Shown one piece after another: positions 1 to 7,357 of a stretch of 41,764 bases of DNA. Each line of letters opens with the position of its first letter. Positions within the stretch are counted from its first letter, which is position 1. The position numbers and the translations under genes are program-made. Source of the DNA: Streptomyces mexicanus (GTDB lineage Bacteria; Actinomycetota; Actinomycetes; Streptomycetales; Streptomycetaceae); NCBI RefSeq assembly GCF_902506575.1, contig NZ_LR732544.1:3023136-3064899 (forward strand), in the 5' to 3' direction. A model generated the notes under the pieces. It was not told where the DNA came from, searched no databases, and worked only from the letters and a program-made list of their open reading frames with translations.

Positions 1-1153
1 GGGCGGTCGGGCCGCCAGCCAGCCGCGCGGCGACAGCGAGGGCAGCGCCGGCGGGCCCGGGCCGGGGGCCGGGTCGCCGGGGGCGCGCAGGCCGAAGGCC
101 GCGCGCGGGGCGGCGGCGGTCAGACCGCGCGCGAGGCGGGCGCTCCCGGGCAGCTGGGGGGGGGCCCTGGGCGCGGCCTTCGTCCTGCGCGCGGCGGGCG
201 ACTCGGCCCACGACCAGGGCTCGTCGGTGCTGACCTGGCTGTCGCCGCTGGGCTGGCTGGAGAACCTGCGGCCCTTCGCCGTCGAACGCTGGTGGGTGCT
301 GCCGCTGTTCGCCGCGGCCGCGGCGCTCCAGGCCGCCGTCGCCTACGCGCTCGCCGGGCGCCGGGACGTCGGCATGAGCTTCCTGCCCTCCCGCCCGGGA
401 CCGGCCGAGGGCCGGCTGGGCGGGGCGGGCGGCCTGGCCTGGCGGCTGCAGCGCGGAAGCCTCCTTGGCTGGAGCGTGGGATTCTTCCTCGCGGGCCTGG
501 TCTACGGCGCGATGACGACCGGCGCGGCGAGACTGGTCGGCGACAACGACCAGGCACGGCAGATCATCCAGCGGATGGGCGGCCGGGCGGGGCTGACGGA
601 CGCCTTCCTCTCCGCGATGGTCGGCATGCTCGGGATGGTCGCCGCGCTCTACGTCGTCGCGTCGGTGCTGCGGTTGAGCGGCGAGGAGACCTCGGGCCGC
701 GCCGAACCGGTGCTCGCGAGCGCCGTGGGGCGGCTGCGGTGGGCCGCCGGGCATCTGGCGGTCGCCTTCGGCGGCTCGGTGCTGATCATGGTGCTGGCGG
801 GGCTCGGCTTCGCGGCCGGCTACGGGCAGCGGCCCGGTGCGGTTCTGGGCGCCTGCCTGGTACAGGTGGCCGCGGTGTGGATGATCGGCGGCGTCGCCGT
901 CCTGCTGCACGGGCTGCTGCCGCGCGCCGCGGTGGCGGCGTGGGCGGTGGCCGGGGCGGTGCTGCTCCTCGGGTGGATCGGGCCCGCGCTCGACGCACCC
1001 CGCGTCGTGCTGGACCTCTCGCCGTTCGGGCACCTGCCGAAGCTGCCGGGCGGGGAGATGACCTGGGGGCCGGTGGGCGTGCTCGTCGGGATCGCGGTGG
1101 TGCTGGTGGCGGGCGGACTGGCGGGATCGCGGCGGCGGGACCTGGCGGCCTGA
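1..1153 (+). CDS. ABC-2-type multidrug exporter permease, 5' truncated
   Basis: Integral membrane subunit of an ABC exporter of the type often annotated as antibiotic/tetronasin resistance permease. About six hydrophobic segments are visible downstream of base 227, with family-typical stretches such as LTWLSPLGW and AWRLQRGSLLGW. The gene runs off the left edge; the first in-frame start codon is an internal GTG at 227, but coding similarity clearly begins earlier (LGAAFVLRAAGD). Upstream of a run of nine G at 156-164 the family-like reading (QTAREAG...) lies in a different frame, so one extra G there probably breaks the frame, most likely a contig-edge sequence error. The ATPase partner would lie to the left, outside the window. 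The stop codon abuts the stop of the convergent P450 gene. Substrate cannot be inferred. Confidence 0.8.
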   Translation, partial: GGRAASQPRGDSEGSAGGPGPGAGSPGARRPKAARGAAAVRPRARRALPGSWGGALGAAFVLRAAGDSAHDQGSSVLTWLSPLGWLENLRPFAVERWWVLPLFAAAAALQAAVAYALAGRRDVGMSFLPSRPGPAEGRLGGAGGLAWRLQRGSLLGWSVGFFLAGLVYGAMTTGAARLVGDNDQARQIIQRMGGRAGLTDAFLSAMVGMLGMVAALYVVASVLRLSGEETSGRAEPVLASAVGRLRWAAGHLAVAFGGSVLIMVLAGLGFAAGYGQRPGAVLGACLVQVAAVWMIGGVAVLLHGLLPRAAVAAWAVAGAVLLLGWIGPALDAPRVVLDLSPFGHLPKLPGGEMTWGPVGVLVGIAVVLVAGGLAGSRRRDLAA

Positions 1154-2374
1154 TCACCCCACCTCCACGCGCAGCCCCGTCAGCCCCCGCATCACGAAGT
1201 TCGGCCGGCGCTGCGGCTCCGCCGCCAGACGCAGGGTCGGGGCCTGCCGCAGCAGGGCCGCGAGGGAGGCGGCGAGTTCGATACGGGCCAGCGGGGCGCC
1301 GATGCAGTAGTGGATGCCGGCGCTGAAGGAGATGTGCGGGTTGTCGCGGCGGGTGAGGTCCAGGCGCTCGGGGTCGGTGAAGGCGGCCGGGTCGTGGTTG
1401 GCGGAACCGAACAGCATGGCGATCTCCGCGCCCCTGGGGATCGTCGTGCCGTCGATCTCGATGTCGTCCAGGACCCACCGCTCGAAGAGCTGCAGCGGGG
1501 TGTCGTAGCGCAGCAGTTCCTCGACGGCGGACGGGACCAGGGTGTGGTCCGCGCGCAGGGCGGCCAGCTGGCCGGGGTGGCGGAACAGCGCCCACCAGCC
1601 GTTGACGGTGGCGTTGACGGTGGCCTCGTGGCCCGCGTTGAGCAGCAGCACCGCCGTGGAGATCATCTCCTGCTCGGTGAGCCGGTCGCCCTCGTCGTGG
1701 GCCGCGATCAGCCCGGAGATCAGGTCGTCGCCCGGCTGCTCGCGGCGCTCGGCGATGAGTTGCCGCAGGTAGTCGGAGAACTCCACCGACGCCCGCACCG
1801 CCTTCGCGGCCGTCTCCGCGCTCGGGTTCAGCTCGTACATCCCGCAGATCGCCGCCGACCAGGGCCGCAGCCGGGCGCGGTCCGCCTGCGGGATGCCCAG
1901 CATCTCGGCGATCACCGCGACCGGCAGCGGTTCGGCGACGTCGGTCAGCAGGTCCCCGCCGCCCTCCCGCACCAGATGGGCGACCAGCTCGTCGGCCAGG
2001 CGGTGCACGTACGGCTTCAGCCGCTCCACCGTGCGCGGGGTGAACGCCTTCGACACCAGGCGCCGGATGCGGGTGTGGTCCGGCGGCTCCAGGTCCAGCA
2101 TCCCGTGGTCGTTGAGGACGTGGAACGGCTCGTGCTCCGGCGGGGGCGGCGTGCGGCCGAACTCCTCGTGCGTGAAGCGGTGCAGGTAGGTCCGGCCCAG
2201 CCGCCTGTCCCGCAGCAGTGCCGACACATCCGCGTGGTGCGGCACGAGCCACTGGTCGCTCGGCTCGTAGTACAGCACCCGGCCCCGGGCACGCAGCTCG
2301 GCGAAGGCGGGGTAGGGGTCGGCGACGAACGCCGGGTCCCACGGGTCGAACGCGAGGTCGCGGACAGCTGCCAT
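1154..2374 (-). CDS. Cytochrome P450
   Basis: Haem-thiolate monooxygenase, 406 aa, usual length for a soluble bacterial P450. The haem-binding motif FSAGIHYCIG is present with Cys357 as axial ligand, and the K-helix ExxR is E286-R289. The I-helix reads AGHEAT (247-252): the acid Glu250 is present, but the next residue, usually the oxygen-activating threonine (AGHETT), is Ala251, as in EryF-type enzymes that use the substrate's hydroxyl. Start chosen at the ATG giving MAAVRDLAFDPWDP, which fits P450 N termini; a longer version starting at 2428 adds only low-complexity residues. It begins about 57 bases after the response-regulator stop on the same strand, so it may be read from the same transcript. 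Redox partners are not seen nearby. Substrate unknown. Confidence 0.92.
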   Translation of the reverse strand: MAAVRDLAFDPWDPAFVADPYPAFAELRARGRVLYYEPSDQWLVPHHADVSALLRDRRLGRTYLHRFTHEEFGRTPPPPEHEPFHVLNDHGMLDLEPPDHTRIRRLVSKAFTPRTVERLKPYVHRLADELVAHLVREGGGDLLTDVAEPLPVAVIAEMLGIPQADRARLRPWSAAICGMYELNPSAETAAKAVRASVEFSDYLRQLIAERREQPGDDLISGLIAAHDEGDRLTEQEMISTAVLLLNAGHEATVNATVNGWWALFRHPGQLAALRADHTLVPSAVEELLRYDTPLQLFERWVLDDIEIDGTTIPRGAEIAMLFGSANHDPAAFTDPERLDLTRRDNPHISFSAGIHYCIGAPLARIELAASLAALLRQAPTLRLAAEPQRRPNFVMRGLTGLRVEVG

Positions 2375-2431
2375 GCCCGGGACGCTAGCCCCGCCGACCG
2401 GTGCCTGACCAGGGGGTGCGCACCGCATGCG

Positions 2432-3106
2432 TCAGTATCCGGAGGGGCGGACCAGCCCGCACTCGTAGGCGAACACCGCCGCCTGGGTGCGGTCGCGCAG
2501 CCCCAGCTTCACCAGGATCCGGCCCACGTGGGTCTTCACCGTCTGCTCGGCGACGACCAGCCGCTCGGCGATCTCCGCGTTGGACAGCCCCTGGGCGATC
2601 AGGGCGAGCACCTCCGTCTCACGCTCGGTGAGGTCGCCGACGCGCTCCTTGAGCGGGGCGCGGGGCCGGCCGTTCATCCGGGAGAACTCTGCGATCAGTT
2701 TGCGGGTGATGCCCGGCGCCAGCAGCGCGTCACCGGCCGCGACGACCCGGACCGCCTCGGCCAGCCGGTCGGCGGAGGCGTCCTTGAGCAGGAACCCGGA
2801 CGCGCCCGCGCACAGCGCCTCGTACACGTACTCGTCGAGGTCGAAGGTGGTCAGCACCAGCACCTTGGTGCCGGGCGCCTCGGTGGTGACCCGGTGGGTG
2901 GCCTCGATGCCGCCCAGTCCGGGCATGCGGATGTCCATCAGCACGACGTCCGGGGCGAGTTCGGTGACCTTGGCGACGGCGTCCAGGCCGTTCACCGCCT
3001 GACCGACCACCTCGATGTCCGGCTGGGTGTTGAGCAGCACGCTGAAGCCCTCCCGGACCATCTGCTGGTCATCGGCGATCAGTACGCGGATGCTGCCGCT
3101 CGTCAT
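2432..3106 (-). CDS. NarL/LuxR-family response regulator
   Basis: Two-component response regulator of 224 aa. The N-terminal receiver domain (about 5-120) has the acidic pair Asp12/Asp13, phosphoacceptor Asp58 (LMDIRMPG) and a conserved Lys in FLLKDAS. The C-terminal LuxR-type HTH (about 155-220) contains LTERETEVLALIAQGLSN and the recognition region TVKTHVGRIL. Its ATG overlaps the kinase stop by 4 bases (ATGA), so the two are translationally coupled and form a cognate pair. The regulon is not evident; the downstream P450 and upstream hydrolase/acyltransferase genes are natural candidates. Confidence 0.95.
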   Translation of the reverse strand: MTSGSIRVLIADDQQMVREGFSVLLNTQPDIEVVGQAVNGLDAVAKVTELAPDVVLMDIRMPGLGGIEATHRVTTEAPGTKVLVLTTFDLDEYVYEALCAGASGFLLKDASADRLAEAVRVVAAGDALLAPGITRKLIAEFSRMNGRPRAPLKERVGDLTERETEVLALIAQGLSNAEIAERLVVAEQTVKTHVGRILVKLGLRDRTQAAVFAYECGLVRPSGY

Positions 3107-4562
3107 GGCGTGTCTTCTCCTGTCGGGTGCGGTGCACCGGACCCCGGCGCGTCCTGTTGTGCGGTGGGGGCGGCGGACGGTGGTTCCAGGTGGACGACGG
3201 GCAGGCCGTCCGGGGCGATGTACTCGACGCGCGGGCCGGGCGGTACGGGGTCGTCCGCCGGTGCGGTGCCGTCCCGGGGCAGGAACGCGGAGACGGAGAA
3301 GCCGCCGTGCAGTGTTCTGGCGGCGGTGACGTGCCCGCCCAGCATGGCCGCCCGCTCGCGCATGCCCAGCAGGCCGTGCCCGGCGCCCGCGGAGGGCGGG
3401 ACCCGTTGCCGCGGGCGGGAGTTGACCACGTGCAGGTGCAGGCCCTCGGGAACGTGCACGACCTCCACGCGGACCGTCGAACCCGGGGCGTGACGCAGGG
3501 CGTTGCTGAGCGCCTCCTGCACGATGCGGTACGCCGACAGCTCCACACCGGGCGGATAGGGCCAGGCGGTGCGCCGCCGGTCCTGGACGTCCAGGGCGAC
3601 GTGAAGCCCGGCGGCGCGGGGGTTCTCCACCAGGGCGCCGAGGCGGGCGAGGGCGGGCTGCGGGGGCTGCGGGGCCGCCGCGGGGCCCGGCCCCCCGAGG
3701 CCATAGGGGCCTCGGGGGCGGCCGAACGCAACACGCCCAGCACCCGGCGCAGTTCGGCCAGCGCCTCCAGAGCGTTGTGCCGGATGCCGGCCAGGTTCTC
3801 CCTCAGTTCCTCCGAGGGGTTCTCCGTCAGGTGCGGGGCCACCTGCGCCTGGATGGAGATCACCGACATGTGGTGGGCGACCACGTCGTGCAGTTCGCGG
3901 GCGATGCGGCTGCGTTCCTCCAGCAGCGTGCGGCGGGCACGTTCCTCGGCGGTGAGCGTCGTCTGCTGCACCAGTTCCGCACGGGCCTCACGGCGGCCGC
4001 GCAGGGCGATGCCCAGCACCACCACCACCGCGGACAGGGCCACGGCGAGCACACCGGTGGACTGGTAGTTCGCCGCGCCCCACACGCCTTGCAGGAGATA
4101 GGTGACCAGCGCGGTCACGCCCAGCGCCTCGGCGGCGACGCGGGTGCGCACCCGCAGGGCGAGCAGCAGCAGGACGAACAGGTGGCCGACGATCCCCGCC
4201 ACGGTCCAGGGCCACTGGAACCCGGCCGTCCGCCCCGACAGCAGGGAGCCGTGCACGGTGATCGCCTGCAGCGCCGTCGCGGCCGTCGACAGCCACCACG
4301 CCGGGACCGGCCGCCACAGGGCCAGCACCATCGCCCCGCTCTGGCCGACCGCGAGCGGGAGGGCGAACGCGGCGACCACGTGACCGGAGTCCATGAGGTA
4401 CGGCAGAGCACCGGTGAAGACCCCGAGCGCGGCCAGGCACACCATCCCGTGGGGCAGCCAGCGCAGCCACACCGAGGCGGGCAGCGGATCGGCCCGCACG
4501 GTCCACAGGTCGTCCCGCAGCATCCGCAGCGCGCGCCGGACGGCTTCCCCCCTTGGCATCAC
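3103..4562 (-). pseudogene. Two-component sensor histidine kinase (HisKA_3), frameshifted
   Basis: Membrane sensor kinase of the NarL-partner class. Residues 30-190 hold about five hydrophobic segments with no large extracellular domain. The phosphoacceptor helix follows (IARELHDVVAHHMSVIS, His225). The catalytic HATPase region lies in another frame: N-box EALSNALRHAPGS and G-box GHGLLGMRERA are encoded at 3103-3630. The break maps to six C at 3691-3696 (six G on the coding strand); with seven the protein reads continuously through MASGGPGPAAAPQPPQPAL into the catalytic domain. Either a homopolymer sequencing error or a real loss-of-function. The start codon overlaps the acyltransferase stop by 4 bases and the stop overlaps the regulator start, so the whole set is coupled. 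I call it pseudogene only because of the broken frame as given. Confidence 0.85.
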
Positions 4563-5872
4563 GCGCCCACCTTAGGGGGTGTGACGCGGGCCGCGTCCGG
4601 CCGCCGGACGCGCACCACCCGCGGCGGGCGCCGGCCACCGGCCCGCTCGTAGCCGTGGAAGGCCGCCCAGCACACGGTCAGGGCGAGGGCGAAGACCGGG
4701 AGCCAGGCCAGGCGGGCCACCACCCAGCCCGGGCCGTCGGGGACGGAGTGCAGGCCGGGGAGGCGGCCGGCGAGCAGGCCCGTGGCCGTGGTCGCCATCA
4801 GCGCCGTCTGGTGCCACAGGAAGATCGTCATGGCGGAGAGGTTGACCAGCACCACGGCCGCCCAGGCCGGCGGGCGGCGCATCGCGCGCTCCAGCCGCTC
4901 GCGCAGCAGCAGCGCCAGGCCGCACTGGGCCAGGCCGAAGGTGACGGCGGCCAGCGTCGGCGGGTTCAGGTTGGAGACCGGAGCGCCCGGAACGCCGACC
5001 ATCGACGCCGGGTAGCCCGCCCAGGCGACCAGTGCCGCGGTGGCCGCTGCGCCGCCGGCCAGCAGCACCCGGCCCGCGCGGCGGCCTTCCAGTTCGCCAC
5101 GGGTCCAGGCGGCGCCCAGGGTGAACGGCACCAGCCAGCCCGCGGGCAGGTTCAGCCAGCCCAGCCAGTCGGGGCCGCCGAGGCCGAAGCGCACGAGGTC
5201 CACGTGCAGGACGACGGCCAGGGGCCACAGCGGGTTGAGCCGGGTCAGCAGCGGGGTGGCGGCCGTCAGTGCCGCGTGGACCAGCAGGAACCACATCGGG
5301 GACAGGGCCAGCTTGACGAGCGTGCGGACCGTGCCTGGGTCGGCGCCGGTCAGCAGCAGGGCGCTCGCCGCGACCGTCCACAGCACGAGGACGGCGGCGG
5401 CCGGCCGGAACAGGCGGGACAGCCGGGCCCGCAGCCATCGCGGATAGCCGATGCCCCGGGCCCGCGCCGAGAGGTGGCCCCGAGTGGCCACATGGCCGCC
5501 GACCAGGAAGAACACGGCGAGGGTCTGGAACATCCAGGAGACGGGCGCCAGCCCGGGCAGGTACTGCAGGGGGCTCGCGGTGCGCAGCGCCGGGCGCGGG
5601 CCGGCCGGCACGACCAGCGCCGTGACCAGCCAGTGGCCCAGCACCACGCCGAGGATCGCGCAGGCCCTGAGCGCGTCGACCGCGCGATCCCGGCCGGGCG
5701 GGGTGGCGGCGTGGAGACGCTGGGCCGCGGCGTTCAGGCGAGACAGCGGAGCCGGCCAGGACGCTCGGGGCCGTCGGGACCGCCAGGACCCGCGGGACGG
5801 CCGAGGCGGGCGGGGCCTGCGGGGCGGTGCGGTCGCTTCCGTGGGGGGATGGGCGAGGGTTCGCTCGGTCAC
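4559..5872 (-). CDS. Acyltransferase-3 family membrane protein
   Basis: Integral membrane protein of 437 aa resembling the AT3 (OafA/NolL-type) acyltransferases that acylate sugars, glycans or secondary metabolites at the cytoplasmic membrane. After a Pro/Arg-rich N-terminal tail (1-60), the family signature RDRAVDALRACAILGVVLGHW appears around 60-80, containing the conserved His, followed by about ten hydrophobic segments including FFLVGGHVATRGHLSARARG and IFLWHQTALM. Its start overlaps the end of the hydrolase gene by 4 bases and its end overlaps the kinase start by 4 bases, so it sits in the middle of a coupled hydrolase-acyltransferase-kinase-regulator operon. Acyl donor and acceptor are unknown. 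Confidence 0.88.
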   Translation of the reverse strand: MTERTLAHPPTEATAPPRRPRPPRPSRGSWRSRRPRASWPAPLSRLNAAAQRLHAATPPGRDRAVDALRACAILGVVLGHWLVTALVVPAGPRPALRTASPLQYLPGLAPVSWMFQTLAVFFLVGGHVATRGHLSARARGIGYPRWLRARLSRLFRPAAAVLVLWTVAASALLLTGADPGTVRTLVKLALSPMWFLLVHAALTAATPLLTRLNPLWPLAVVLHVDLVRFGLGGPDWLGWLNLPAGWLVPFTLGAAWTRGELEGRRAGRVLLAGGAAATAALVAWAGYPASMVGVPGAPVSNLNPPTLAAVTFGLAQCGLALLLRERLERAMRRPPAWAAVVLVNLSAMTIFLWHQTALMATTATGLLAGRLPGLHSVPDGPGWVVARLAWLPVFALALTVCWAAFHGYERAGGRRPPRVVRVRRPDAARVTPPKVGA

Positions 5873-6981
5873 CGTGCCTCTCCTTCGTCTCCGTCACCGC
5901 TCACATCGCCGTTTCCGTCGCCGTCTGCGGCTCCGTCACCGTCGTGCTGTCCGGGCTCGGTCCCGAGGACGATCCGGGCGAGGTGGGTCAGGGACGGGGA
6001 GCCGGGGGTGAAGTAGGCGCTGTGGCCGCCGCGCCCGGCCGGGAACGTGCGCGCGCCGAAGGCCGGGTCCATCGGGTCGGTGCCGAAGCCGACCGTGGTG
6101 CCGAACAGCCCGGCCCGCACGTGCGGCACGTGCGCCACCCAGTCATCGGTGCCGCGCCCGGCCCAGACGCGGGCCGGGGTGTGCAGCGCGGCCACGGAGT
6201 CGGCCCCGGTGCCGGGGCTGCCGATGAGCGCGATGTCGTCCACGTCCAGGCCGGCGGCGGCACGGCCGCACACGACCGAGCCGTAGGAGTGGCACACGAG
6301 TGTGATCCGCGGGCCGCGGCCGAGCACGCCCCGCAGGTCGTGCACCGCCTGCCGCAGGCGCGGGGCCGCCCGGTCGGCGCGCCCCGTGGTCAGGACGGTG
6401 GTGCTGACGGTTCCCGGGGTCCGGTAACCGAGCCAGGCCACCACCGCCGTGCGGGCCGGGGCCGGGGCGCGGCGGGCCAGCTCCGTGGACAGCGCCGACG
6501 CGCCCGCCCGGAAGCGGTCGTAGGTGTCGAGCGAGGTGTCGGAGCCGGGGACGAGGATCGCCACGCGGTCCGCGTGCGCCAGGTCCCCGATCACCTCCGT
6601 GACCCGGCCGGGGCCGCGTCCGTCGAAGGCGAGCAGCCGGTGCCCGGGGGCCGCCAACTCCCGTTCCACCGCGGCTCGGTGAACGTCCCCGTGGGCGGCG
6701 GCCAGGCGGGCGGCCCGCGCCGCGTCGGCCCGGTTGGCCGCGTACGCCGCGTCCAGGGTCGCCCGGGTCGGCGCGGGGAGGGCCGCCGGTGCCGGGGCGG
6801 GGATCTCGGGCCGGGCGGCGGCCGACAGCGGGACCACCACCGCGGCGGCGACGAGGACGGCGAGCAGAGCCCGCCACCATCTGTGGCTGCGACGTCCGGC
6901 CCGAGCCGGCCGCCTCTCCCCCACGACACCGCCCCGCGCGGCACCGCCTCGCACGGCGCGAACCGTCCGCTCCTCCCCCAT
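5869..6981 (-). CDS. Secreted or membrane-anchored alpha/beta hydrolase (DUF1023-like)
   Basis: Probable extracytoplasmic alpha/beta hydrolase, 370 aa. An Arg-rich N terminus and hydrophobic segment (about 36-56, WWRALLAVLVAAAVVVPLSA) act as signal or anchor. The catalytic elements visible are the nucleophile elbow CHSYGS (Ser232), a GTDDW motif (Asp279/280) and GGHSAYF (His320), in the usual order. The family is common in actinomycetes, with substrates unassigned. The C terminus is a short acidic Asp/Gly repeat tail (about 350-368). The ATG has a good purine-rich site (GGAGGGGAG) upstream. First gene of the coupled minus-strand operon leading into the acyltransferase, kinase, regulator and possibly P450; hydrolase and acyltransferase could act on the same envelope ester, which is inference. 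Confidence 0.85.
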   Translation of the reverse strand: MGEERTVRAVRGGAARGGVVGERRPARAGRRSHRWWRALLAVLVAAAVVVPLSAAARPEIPAPAPAALPAPTRATLDAAYAANRADAARAARLAAAHGDVHRAAVERELAAPGHRLLAFDGRGPGRVTEVIGDLAHADRVAILVPGSDTSLDTYDRFRAGASALSTELARRAPAPARTAVVAWLGYRTPGTVSTTVLTTGRADRAAPRLRQAVHDLRGVLGRGPRITLVCHSYGSVVCGRAAAGLDVDDIALIGSPGTGADSVAALHTPARVWAGRGTDDWVAHVPHVRAGLFGTTVGFGTDPMDPAFGARTFPAGRGGHSAYFTPGSPSLTHLARIVLGTEPGQHDGDGAADGDGNGDVSGDGDEGEAR

Positions 6982-7153
6982 GGGTCGCTCCCCTCCGCCG
7001 CGCCCGCCCGTCGAGCGCGTCTGAGGGGAAATTACGGAGCGGGGGACGTCGTCCGCGTCCCGCTGCGGAGCTGTCCCGGGCCGTAGCTCTCAGGTATTAC
7101 GGGTATGACCGAGGGGCCGGGACCGGGGCCGGGGCCAGGGCCGGGACTGCGTC

Positions 7154-7223
7154 CGCCGAGCGCAGACCGCCGAGCGCAGACCATCGGGCGCGGACCACCA
7201 GGCGCGGACCACCGGGCACGGAC
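7154..7223. repeat. Five tandem 14-bp repeats at the 5' end of the PucR-family gene
   Basis: Five head-to-tail copies of a 14-bp unit: 7154-7167 and 7168-7181 are identical (cgccgagcgcagac), followed by catcgggcgcggac, caccaggcgcggac and caccgggcacggac; a sixth, poorer copy may follow at 7224-7237. A GGGGCC-like hexanucleotide run lies just before (about 7117-7147). No stop codon occurs in any plus-strand frame of the array. Fourteen is not a multiple of three, so each gain or loss of a unit changes the frame between the ATG at 7105 and the regulator gene. Confidence 0.9.
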
Positions 7224-7357
7224 GCGAGGCGCGGGCGAGGCCCGGGGGGACAGGGACGCCGATCCCGCTGTCGGCGCTGCTGGGCCGGGAGGACCTGGCG
7301 CTGCGGCGGATCGCCGGCCCGCCGGACACCGTCATCCACTGGGCGCAGACCTCGGAG

